NCBI GenBank assembly: GCA_024403355.1
Contig: JAKSRW010000005.1
Location: 35,659 to 99,658 of the forward strand
Origin: Lachnospiraceae bacterium
GTDB taxonomy: Bacteria; Bacillota; Clostridia; Lachnospirales; Lachnospiraceae
Direction: 5' to 3'
Length of the DNA: 64,000 bases
Shown piece by piece: positions 28,801 to 36,600 of the stretch (position 1 is the first letter of the stretch; each line of letters starts with the position of its first letter). A program made the position numbers and the translations under genes. The notes beneath the pieces are model-generated. The model made no database searches. It saw only the letters and a program-made list of their open reading frames with translations, and was not told the origin of the DNA.

Positions 28801-30463
28801 GTCTGGTGAGACATTTATCGGCTGGTTCACATCAAAATCCGGCTATGATGAAGTAAGCTCTGATTCATATGTATATGAGTCGGGTCCTCATACTCTTTAT
28901 GCTCACTGGTCGGTAGATTCATATAAGGTTATTTTCGATGCGAACGGCGGATATTGTGATACTAAGTCTAAAGATCTTTCAAACGGCTCACAGTATGGCA
29001 GCATGCCCACACCTGAGCTTTACGGATATACCTTTGACGGCTGGTTTACGGATACTGTAGGCGGAAAGCAGATTATTTCATCGACTACGGTTTCACTCAG
29101 CTCGAATATAATTCTGTATGCCAGATGGTCGCCGGTTTCATATTGGGTAAGTCTTGATGCAAACGGCGGATACCTTAGTTCAGGCGATATATATGTAACA
29201 TATTATGAAAAGTACGGTTCACTGCCTACTCCTTCTATGAGTGGTGCGGAGTTCCTTGGCTGGTACAATTCGGACGGTTCACTTGTTACTTCTACAACTG
29301 TAGTAGGAAAGGCTTCTGCGCATACATTGACTGCCAAGTGGAAAACAAAGACCTATACTGTGACACTTAATGCAAACGGCGGTTCGTGTGATATTTCGAC
29401 CATGAGTGTTTCGTACGGAGAATATATCTATCTTCCTACGGCATCGAGACCGGGCTATACATTTAACGGCTGGTCCTTAGACGGTGCAAGGTTTGACAGC
29501 GGCAGTCTGTACAGCTATATGGAGGATATTGTATTAAAGGCTTTATGGCAGGCAGAGACCTACTGCTTATACTTTGATGCGAACGGAGGAACTGCTTCGG
29601 AAAGCGAGAGACTTCTTGCTTACGGTGCAGAGTTTGGTCCTCTTCCCTCGGCAAAGAGGGACGGCTGCAGATTCACAGGCTGGTATATTGCTGACGGAAT
29701 CACGGTTTCCGAATCGAATGTGATCGGTAACCAGGATGTATATCTTACCGCAGGCTGGGAAAAGCTGATTGAATCTGATTGGGTTCGGGCATCGGAGGTT
29801 CCGGCGGGAGCTGAAATAACTGCTGAAAAGTGGACCTATGTTGAGACTGTAAAATTTGAATCCTCTGAGCCTTCTTATAATGGTTTAGCACCGGTAGGAA
29901 GTGACTGGATCTACTCGGGTGAAGGACATGTTGATTATGCAAATGTTCCCGGAACCTTTGACAGCGGACACTACCTCTATTCTGAGCTTTCAAACGGAGG
30001 GGTCAGCGGATATGAGGATGATTACAGTAAACGTGTGGTTGAAACAGCCCACGGCGGATATGTTTACTGGCACTGGATGTATAATGTAGCATATGCCAAT
30101 ACTACACAGCGAATGATATCGGACAGATACGGTAATTTTGACCAGTACGGTAATTCAGGGTCAGGATTTGTATTCAAATATTTCTCGGCGTTTAAGTCAA
30201 CTGCGGACTGTCCTTATCTGGATAATTATTACTGCTGCAGCAGAAATCAGCCGAGTTATAACTGTTCAAGCGTTATGCCTGACAAGAGCTCACTCGGAAC
30301 GGGAACTCCCAGATATTTCCGATTTGAGTATTATACAGCATATTATTATGACTACGTAAAGGTATATTACTACAACAGCGAGGAAAAGAAGGAATCTACC
30401 AAGGAAGTATATGAGGAAGGTAATATTTCCAATGTAGTAAAATATGTAAAGTATCTTAGCTGA
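25823..30463 (+). CDS. Zinc-ribbon PASTA Ser/Thr kinase with nine Listeria-Bacteroides repeats and aromatic C-terminal domain
   Basis: The 1546-residue product begins with a zinc ribbon (CMSCM...CPHCG). The Hanks kinase domain (about 45-330) has GYGGFG, AVKE, HRDIAPEN (H188), IDFSAAR for DFG, and GYSPEEQY. One membrane helix is near 348-372. Four PASTA-like units follow (about 387-660; VVPDVEGM... FEVPPVAGM). Then come nine Listeria-Bacteroides (InlB B / Flg_new) repeats (664-1314) with the GY-F-GW-T...TLYA-W pattern. A C-terminal Tyr/Trp-rich domain (1315-1546) has YVYWHWMYNV and several Cys. PASTA units bind muropeptides; the repeats suggest a long surface stalk. The start is set by GGAG. 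Confidence 0.9.
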   Translation: MGLIRCMSCMELFDAGCQVCPHCGSVINRTEAEAIHLQPHTILHNRYEIGNILGYGGFGTTYVAWDMKLQQKVAVKEYFPTEFCTRMPGHTEVRVFNEEKGEQFEAGLRKFTDEAIRLAKFQNEPGIVTIYDSIVENGTAYIIMEYLDGETLEERLRREGTIDEDEAIGIIIPVLESLKAVHAAGIIHRDIAPENIVLTGSGEIKLIDFSAARFATTSHSRSLTVTIKQGYSPEEQYRSRGDQGPHTDVYSIAATLYKMITGNTPPDAMERRTMFESKGKDLLVPIHKIRKKININHENAILNALNVRIEDRTPDVQTFINELMSTTKVKRKAGKIAITDLYTWPKWLKVLLPTLLGAAVVFAVLLLTGIIRFESLFSGELVIPDGVVVVPDVEGMDKNEAITLLSKANLNPVADNSIESEYIESGKIVLQTPAGDSYLKEYGIVSLTVSSGKKVAEAVDGISIVPYVIWDLQEEAAGKLQQAGLSAPDIITEYDEFIAAGRVISQSIEAGQEVEEGSRITLVVSLGAAPFEMINVVGSKEEAAKQMLHDKGLDVIVDYVNSNTDVGNVLEQSIAEGSIVRKGDTVTITVATGAELFEVPPVAGMKKKKAVSTLEKAGFTVVALENYDSETEAGCVISQSPEAGSSQEKNAVITIYVSKGAQSVKAILDPMGGECDIVELDLLEGASYGNLPVPVRKGYRFDGWFTEADEGMRISESTEVTVQYAHTLYAHWSASVVAVTLNPTGGKINGSSANAEFEVIFGEAYAFLPVPVKGSESFVGWFTSESGGQEIVSSTTVDSNGPITLYAHWASDSCRVSFDANGGYVGSSGKNVSYGSKYGTLPNAERDGYSFRGWSLSRSGGDYISENQTVESRNDHTLYAQWSVNSYTVSFNANGGYLNGDSSKTVKYMTEYGTLPTAERSGFSFAGWYTAASGGRRVRSDSVFEKAGNQTLYAQWESAAFTVTLDANGGSLSQTSIQAEYGKPYGTLPKPSKSGETFIGWFTSKSGYDEVSSDSYVYESGPHTLYAHWSVDSYKVIFDANGGYCDTKSKDLSNGSQYGSMPTPELYGYTFDGWFTDTVGGKQIISSTTVSLSSNIILYARWSPVSYWVSLDANGGYLSSGDIYVTYYEKYGSLPTPSMSGAEFLGWYNSDGSLVTSTTVVGKASAHTLTAKWKTKTYTVTLNANGGSCDISTMSVSYGEYIYLPTASRPGYTFNGWSLDGARFDSGSLYSYMEDIVLKALWQAETYCLYFDANGGTASESERLLAYGAEFGPLPSAKRDGCRFTGWYIADGITVSESNVIGNQDVYLTAGWEKLIESDWVRASEVPAGAEITAEKWTYVETVKFESSEPSYNGLAPVGSDWIYSGEGHVDYANVPGTFDSGHYLYSELSNGGVSGYEDDYSKRVVETAHGGYVYWHWMYNVAYANTTQRMISDRYGNFDQYGNSGSGFVFKYFSAFKSTADCPYLDNYYCCSRNQPSYNCSSVMPDKSSLGTGTPRYFRFEYYTAYYYDYVKVYYYNSEEKKESTKEVYEEGNISNVVKYVKYLS
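27812..29764 (+). repeat. Nine tandem Listeria-Bacteroides repeats within the PASTA kinase gene
   Basis: The encoded units are 67-76 residues each. They share a (D/N)ANGG core, a (Y/F)G-LP step, a GW(F/Y/S) turn and a closing LYA-W. Units start near residues 664, 735, 812, 885, 959, 1032, 1105, 1176 and 1245. Nucleotide identity between units is modest, with best conservation at the GATGCGAACGGCGGA core, so the array is old rather than freshly amplified. Confidence 0.85.
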
Positions 30464-30488
30464 TAAGTGTTTTGAAAGAGGTTTATTT

Positions 30489-31217
30489 ATGCTTGATTAT
30501 GAGTTGTTTTCAAATAAAGGAGGGCGTGATGTCAATGAGGACTGCGTCCTCTGTGCCGTGAAGGAAAATAGCAGCTGCTTTGTGCTCTGTGATGGCCTGG
30601 GCGGTCACGGAAGAGGGGATGAGGCTTCTTCACTGGTATGTAATTCTATGATTGACGTCTTTAATAATTGCAGTGACCCGGATGATTTTATGGGAACGGC
30701 ATTTATGGATGCGCAGAAAAGACTTATTGCGGCGCAGATTGAAAAGAAGGTTAAAAACCAGATGAAAACAACTGCAGTTGCGCTGCTCTGCGACTCAAAA
30801 AATGCGCGAATCGCCCATGTAGGTGATTCAAGACTTTATGTGTTTAATAAAAAGGGTGGCTATATAAGAACGGAGGACCACAGTGTTCCCCAGCTTCTGG
30901 TAAAAAGCGGCGAGATAAAAGAGTCTGAAATTCGTAATCATCCTGACAGAAACCGACTGATGAGAGCTATGGGAAATGAATGGGATAAGCCCATGTATCA
31001 GGAAATGAAGAAGCTTCCCTTGAAAAAGTGTAACGCATTTCTTCTTTGCTCGGACGGTTTCTGGGAGCTGATTGATGAGAGTGAGATGGCAGAGACCTTA
31101 AATGCTTCGTCGTCTGCGAAGGAATGGGTTGAAAAAATGGCTGCGATTGTGGCAAAAAACGGCGAGGGCCGTAATATGGACAATTATTCGGCAATAGCAG
31201 TAATAAACAGGGCATAA
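30489..31217 (+). CDS. PP2C-type Ser/Thr protein phosphatase, second copy
   Basis: The 242-residue product has complete PP2C motifs: RDVNEDC, VLCDGLGGHG (about 34-43), AHVGDSRLYV, LMRAMGN, LCSDGFWE and NMDNYSAI. It resembles the PrpC/Stp phosphatases that pair with PASTA kinases, and it directly follows the PASTA kinase gene (25-nt gap). The start follows GAAAGAGG. It is likely the dedicated counter-enzyme of the 25823 kinase, inferred from adjacency. Confidence 0.94.
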   Translation: MLDYELFSNKGGRDVNEDCVLCAVKENSSCFVLCDGLGGHGRGDEASSLVCNSMIDVFNNCSDPDDFMGTAFMDAQKRLIAAQIEKKVKNQMKTTAVALLCDSKNARIAHVGDSRLYVFNKKGGYIRTEDHSVPQLLVKSGEIKESEIRNHPDRNRLMRAMGNEWDKPMYQEMKKLPLKKCNAFLLCSDGFWELIDESEMAETLNASSSAKEWVEKMAAIVAKNGEGRNMDNYSAIAVINRA

Positions 31218-31265
31218 AGCAAGGATTTGATTATAGATTGCAGGCAGAAGGGTGCGGTTGGTTAT

Positions 31266-32963
31266 ATGGCATGGTGTTACAGGTGTATGAAGAGGCTTCG
31301 CAACGGAGCACAGTTTTGCGATGAGTGCGGTGAGTCTGTTAATGTAAGTGTGCAGGAGGGGTATCTGAAGCCCGGAATGATTCTGCAGGGAAGGTATACC
31401 GCAGGATGTCCCTTTGGTCAGGGCGATATCGGAATCTCCTATGCGGGCTATGACTGTGTACTTGATAAAAAGGTTGCGATTCTGGAATACTATATTCCTG
31501 TTCACAGCCTGAATATTCCGGTTACGATTATTGATTCTTTTATAATGGATAACAAAACCTATGTGATTACCGAATATCCCGAGGAGGCAGTGTTCGAGGG
31601 CTTTCTGGCTGCTTTGTTCAACAGTCCGGAAGCTGCTTTGGCTGTGGCAGGGCATGGCAGGATTTATATGGCTGCTAAGACTGCTGATGTAAATACTAAG
31701 AAAAGCAGTGAGGCAAAAAAGAATCAGGAAAAGAATAAGGGGAAGAATTCGAAGACCGCTAAAAAGTCAAATAAATTAGTGATTATAATAGTTATTCTGC
31801 TGATTTTACTGGCAGCCGCAGCGGCCGGATATTTTATTGTTTATAAGGATTCATTTGGCTGGTTTGCTAAAGAAGATTCGCAGAAGGAGGCTGTTAACGG
31901 TAAAGATACGACCGCTAATTCGCAGGCGGATGGCAGTGGGAAGAACGATACTGAGGATGAGCTTTTAACGGACGAGCCTGATAATGCAGGAATAATTGAT
32001 ACCAGTGACGCTGCAGAAGGCGGGGCAACCGGAACTGACAGCTCGACAGCTGAAGGTGATGCAGCGGGAGACGGCAGTGAAAGTCAGGAAAGTGGTGCAG
32101 CCGGAACTGACAGCGCGACAGCTGAAGGCGAAGCAGCAGGAGCCGGCAGTGATAGCACGGAAAGTGGTGAAGCCGGCAGTGAAAGTCAGGAAAACGGTGA
32201 GACCGGTAATGGCAGCGCGACAGCCGAAGGAGCCGATGAGTCAGCCGCTGAAGCAGGAACTGACAGCGAGGGAAGCAGCGAAACAGAGGATACTGCCGTA
32301 GCAATTAATAACCCTTTTGAAGACTATACATATTTGCAGGAGGGTGCCGAGATTATCTTCGGAACGGCAGAGGACGGAAGTCCGTACAGATGGGTTATTA
32401 CTGATTTGTACGGTACAACGGCACTTGTGGTTTCGGCAGAGGCTGTGGCTAATGATAAAAATATCGGAGACAGCTATACAGAGGTTTATCACTGGCTGAA
32501 CAGCGATTTTTACGATAATACATTTAATGCGGACGAGATGGCAAGAATTATTACAGTATACTGGTCTGCGGATGAATGTGTTGAGCCCATTGTAACGGAT
32601 ACCGTTGCGATTAATGACAAAATCTTTGATTCCAACGGCAGTGAGGATATATATCCGTCGATGTACATCAATCTCAAGGCAAGCTGCGGAGCGCACGTTT
32701 TTGAGAAGGAATGGAAGAATGCCTGCATTAACTGCAGTCATGAGTTTGTAGCTGTTTTTGTACCGTATGAGGAGACATTAAAGACGATAAAGAAGACCGT
32801 CAGGGTCAGAAGAATGTATTATAGCAGTCAGGACAATGTAGTTGAAACTCTCGGAAAGGGAGTTGAGGTTCCTGTTATCGGCTATCTTATCAGTGCGGTT
32901 GAAGAACATAAGTGGTATGTAACTGCCGACGGCTATTATATTTACGAGGATAATCTGGAATAA
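31266..32963 (+). CDS. Zinc-ribbon pseudokinase remnant with membrane helix, acidic repeat stalk and DUF6273-like ectodomain
   Basis: The 565-residue product starts MAWCYRCMKRLRNGAQFCDECG, a zinc ribbon like its two neighbours. It then has only an N-lobe-like kinase segment (LKPGMILQGRYTAG...SYAGYDCVLDKKVAILEYYIP). The HRD and DFG regions are absent. A K-rich stretch and one membrane helix (about 172-195) follow. A low-complexity Ala/Gly/Ser/Glu/Thr stalk (about 215-345) has imperfect repeats around SATAEG. The ectodomain (about 350-565) has YRWVITD...DSYTEVYHWLNSDFYDNTF, the DUF6273 pattern. Start ATG 31266 aligns with the paralogs; a TTG at 31227 is less likely. It cannot be catalytically active as a kinase. 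Confidence 0.8.
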   Translation: MAWCYRCMKRLRNGAQFCDECGESVNVSVQEGYLKPGMILQGRYTAGCPFGQGDIGISYAGYDCVLDKKVAILEYYIPVHSLNIPVTIIDSFIMDNKTYVITEYPEEAVFEGFLAALFNSPEAALAVAGHGRIYMAAKTADVNTKKSSEAKKNQEKNKGKNSKTAKKSNKLVIIIVILLILLAAAAAGYFIVYKDSFGWFAKEDSQKEAVNGKDTTANSQADGSGKNDTEDELLTDEPDNAGIIDTSDAAEGGATGTDSSTAEGDAAGDGSESQESGAAGTDSATAEGEAAGAGSDSTESGEAGSESQENGETGNGSATAEGADESAAEAGTDSEGSSETEDTAVAINNPFEDYTYLQEGAEIIFGTAEDGSPYRWVITDLYGTTALVVSAEAVANDKNIGDSYTEVYHWLNSDFYDNTFNADEMARIITVYWSADECVEPIVTDTVAINDKIFDSNGSEDIYPSMYINLKASCGAHVFEKEWKNACINCSHEFVAVFVPYEETLKTIKKTVRVRRMYYSSQDNVVETLGKGVEVPVIGYLISAVEEHKWYVTADGYYIYEDNLE

Positions 32964-32990
32964 TTCCGGGGAAAAGGTATGGTGAAAGTT

Positions 32991-33464
32991 ATGGAGAATT
33001 ATCAGGAAATCAACTATATGGAAGTGGCCTTAACAGAGGCCTATGAGGGAATTAACAACGGACATGGCGGTCCGTTCGGTTCGGTTGTGGTGAAGGATGG
33101 TGAGATTGTCGGACGAGGACATAACAGGGTGCTTCTTAAAAAGGATCCGACCTGTCACGGTGAGATGGAGGCCATAAGAGATGCCTGCCAAAAGCTTGGA
33201 AGTCATGACCTTTCAGGCTGCGTGCTTTATACCACCGCAGAGCCCTGTCCTATGTGTCTCGGTGCGATTCTCTGGTCAAATATTGCAACGGTATATTATG
33301 GCTGCAATGTGGATGATACTGATAAAATCGGTTTCAGGGACGACATTTTCTACAGATATCTCAATGGAGAATCGGATATTCTTGAGCTTAAGGAAGCGGA
33401 CAGAGAAATGTGTCTGAAGCTTTTTAAGGACTATTCGGAAAACCAGAACAATATAAGATATTAA
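32991..33464 (+). CDS. Guanine deaminase-like nucleoside/base deaminase
   Basis: The 157-residue product has the zinc-dependent cytidine/deoxycytidylate deaminase fold. Zinc ligands are in CHGEMEAI (H-x-E, with Gly instead of the common Ala) and EPCPMCLGAI. GPFGSVVVKDG and GFRDDIFYRYL resemble bacterial GuaD-type guanine deaminases (guanine to xanthine) more than TadA. The start is ATG 32991 with GGTG 6 nt upstream; ATG 32979 is an alternative. It lies 27 nt after the secretion/kinase locus and may be its last co-transcribed gene, but has no obvious functional tie. Confidence 0.85.
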   Translation: MENYQEINYMEVALTEAYEGINNGHGGPFGSVVVKDGEIVGRGHNRVLLKKDPTCHGEMEAIRDACQKLGSHDLSGCVLYTTAEPCPMCLGAILWSNIATVYYGCNVDDTDKIGFRDDIFYRYLNGESDILELKEADREMCLKLFKDYSENQNNIRY

Positions 33465-33487
33465 ACTACAGGTTCAATTATTTTTGC

Positions 33488-33516
33488 TTGACTAAACAGT
33501 ATAGCAGCAGTATAAT
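33488..33516 (+). promoter_or_regulatory. Strong promoter upstream of helD
   Basis: TTGACT (33488-33493), a 17-nt spacer and a perfect TATAAT (33511-33516). Predicted start near 33523. Confidence 0.85.
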
Positions 33517-33556
33517 ACGAATACTTTTTCTTTTGAAGTAAACACAGTAAATAGAG

Positions 33557-33588
33557 ACGAACTTTTCATACCTGGGAAGTTCGTTTTT
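33557..33588 (+). terminator. Intrinsic terminator 35 nt after the helD promoter start
   Basis: ACGAACTT (33557-33564) pairs perfectly with AAGTTCGT (33577-33584) and is followed by T5. It sits between the promoter and helD, so it either ends a short RNA of about 65 nt or attenuates helD. A second hairpin, GAAGCTT/AAGCTTC, lies near 33604-33627. Confidence 0.8.
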
Positions 33589-33698
33589 ATGTGCGGGCAG
33601 TGAGAAGCTTCTGAAAAAGTAAGCTTCGGGATTTTAGAGTTCGCACGGCACCGGGTAAGCATTTGCCGGCTCGATTTATTAAGAAAGGTAAGGTGTGT

Positions 33699-36600
33699 AT
33701 GGGGAACGGAATAAGAATTGACCGAGAGTACGAAAATAATTATTTTGCGGATGTGTACGGCGTGGTAAATGAGCGCTGTCAGAAGCTTGAGGAAACGATT
33801 CGCAAAACCGATGCAGAGATTCTTGAAATGAAGAAGATGTTCGACGAGGGTGAGCTTGAACAGTGGTCTCTTGTGGAGGAGGTTATTAACCTTAACAAGA
33901 GTGCGCGTGAAAGTCTTAAGAAGGAAGCAAGAATTCTGAAAAAGCCCTATTTCGGCCGTATTCTTTTTGATGATGAATCATTATATATCGGAAGAAGCGG
34001 AATTCACCGTGCGAATATCACTGACCAGCTTGTTGCTGACTGGCGTGCACCTATCGCAAACGCTTACTATGAGAACGGTATGGGAACGGTTAAATTCCGT
34101 ACACCCACGGGCGAGGATATCAGTATTGATCTGAAGCTGAAGCGTACCTTTGATATCGAAAACGGCAGCCTGGTGGATTACTTCGATTCTGAGACAACCG
34201 CAAATGATGACCTGCTGAACAAGTATCTGGCAAGAAATAAGCAGGCGGTTCTCGGTGAGATTATAGCGACGATTCAGAAGGAGCAGAATGACATTATCCG
34301 TCTGACACCGAAGCACAATGTGCTCGTGCAGGGAGCTGCGGGTTCGGGAAAGACTACCGTTGCCATGCACCGTATTTCCTATATATTATACAATTACGCG
34401 GACACTGTAAGGCCGCAGGATTTCTATATTATCGGCAGCAATAAGATGCTGTTAAATTACATTACCGGAGTTCTGCCGGACCTGGATGTAACCGGCTTTA
34501 GGCAGATGACGATGGAGGAGATGTTCACACGTCTCCTGTATGAGGACTGGAATCCTTTTATCTACAGAATAAAGGATATAAATAAGGACGGAGTAAACGC
34601 TAACATCAAGGGTACATCTATATTCTTTGATAAGCTGAAGAGCTTTCTTGACGAATGCGAAAGAAAGATGATTCTGCAGGAGGATGTGATCCTTGATCCC
34701 AATCAGTTTGTAGAGGGACTGGAGAACGGCAAAAAGGGTATATATGACAGACGTGAGAATCCCGTAGCCAGAAAGGGTGCACCGATATGTCTGCTGAGAG
34801 GTTCTGCGGTAAAAAAGTATCTGGATGATAATCCCGGTATTTCAATGCAGAATAAAATAATTGCGCTTAATGAGGAGCTTGCAGGCAATATTCAGAGTGA
34901 ATTTGCAGGTAAGGTATCGTATACCGAAAGAGAAAAGAAAGCGATAGTAAGCCATTATGCAAAGCATTTCGGAGAAAATGAATTTAAAGGCTCTGTATTT
35001 AAAATCTATGATGAGTTTGTAAAGACTGTTTCGAATCTTGATGTGCCCGCTCCGTCGAAAAAGCTTGTAGAAATGCAGGTGACAGGCGAGGAGAAAAGGA
35101 TAAAGAAGTATGTTACCGAATATGATATTTACGAGCTGGCGGCGCTTGCCTATATATATAGAAGAGTTAAGGAAACTCAGATAATAAGCGAGGCTCATCA
35201 TATTGTAATCGATGAGGCACAGGATTACGGTATTATGGCCTACCGCGTTCTGAAGGAATGTATTCGCGAGTGCAGCTATACGATTATGGGTGATGTTTCA
35301 CAGAACATCAGATATGATTCGGGTATAAATGACTGGAGCGAGCTTCGTGATTTATATCTTACCACACCCTACGACAGTTTTATGATGCTCAGGAAGAGCT
35401 ACCGTAACACGGTGGAGATTTCAGGGTTTGCAACTAAAATTCTTGACCACGGTGATTTCGAGGTTTATCCTGTTGAACCGATTATCAGACACGGTGATGC
35501 ACCGAAGCTTATGAAGGTCGCTGCCGGGGATATGATTGACGAAATAGTAAAGCAGTGCAGGCTCTGGCAGCAGGAGGAGCTTATGACAATTGCGATAGTA
35601 TGTCGCGATGAGAAGGAGCAGGAGCAGCTTCGTGATGCATTGAAGGGTAAGCTTGAGCTTATTGATACAGATACCGATAATCCCGAATTCGGAAACGGCA
35701 TCATGGTGCTTCCGGTGACGCTTACAAAGGGTCTTGAATTTGATGCAGTGCTTATTTATGAGCCGGGTAAAAAGTCCTATCCCGCGGATAATAAGCATGC
35801 GAAGTTTCTGTATGTTGCGGCAACACGTGCCCTTCATAAGCTGACGGTAATCTACTCGAAAACCTTGAGTGACCTTATAGCAAAGCCTGTTCCGAAGGAT
35901 AAGGTACGACATGTATTAAATCCGGAAGGGCCGCATAGACCGAGCGAGGAAGAAATCAAAGCCTTTGAGGAAAAGCGCCGTCAGGTTCTTGAGGCGGATG
36001 AACAGGAATCAAAGAAGAAGATACTTGACGAGGCGGCCAGAAGAACACAGAAATATCTTGAAGGAAGAAAAGGTGCTTCAAAGGCGAACGTTGACGCTCT
36101 GAACGGAAATCATGCGGAGCATGCTGCGGGAGAGAATAGGTCAGCCAATGCTTTCGTGAAAACTGACTCGCTGAGGCCAGCCATGAATTATTCAGGCTCG
36201 GCGGTAAAATCGTGGGAAGCAGATTCAACAGCAAATAAGCCAAAGCCGGCGGCACGCTATAGCAGCATAGATTTTATCAAGGAGGTTCCGGGCGAACTAC
36301 TCAGACCCTCCGGCCATCCGGCAAACAGCTTCGCCACAAAATGGATTCAGAAGAAAAACGACGGAATATATATGCAGAGCCTTTACGGGGTTACAAGAAT
36401 TACCCCTATAAGCCAGAACATCGTGAGAGTATCCTTCAGTTCGGGACTTGAGCTGAAGCTTGCGGCCAAAGGAACGGTAAAGGAATTCCAGATGTGCAGG
36501 GATTTTCAGTATAAAGAGAATCCGCAGAATCTTGAAATCACGCTAAAGGGAATGACGGTGAAGTTCGACCGTTACAGGGGGGCGTGCACTTTTTATGATT

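Noticed and set aside
31227..31265. Upstream TTG start for the zinc-ribbon pseudokinase
   Set aside because: The two paralogs begin at the zinc ribbon, and the AAGG is only 2 nt from this TTG.
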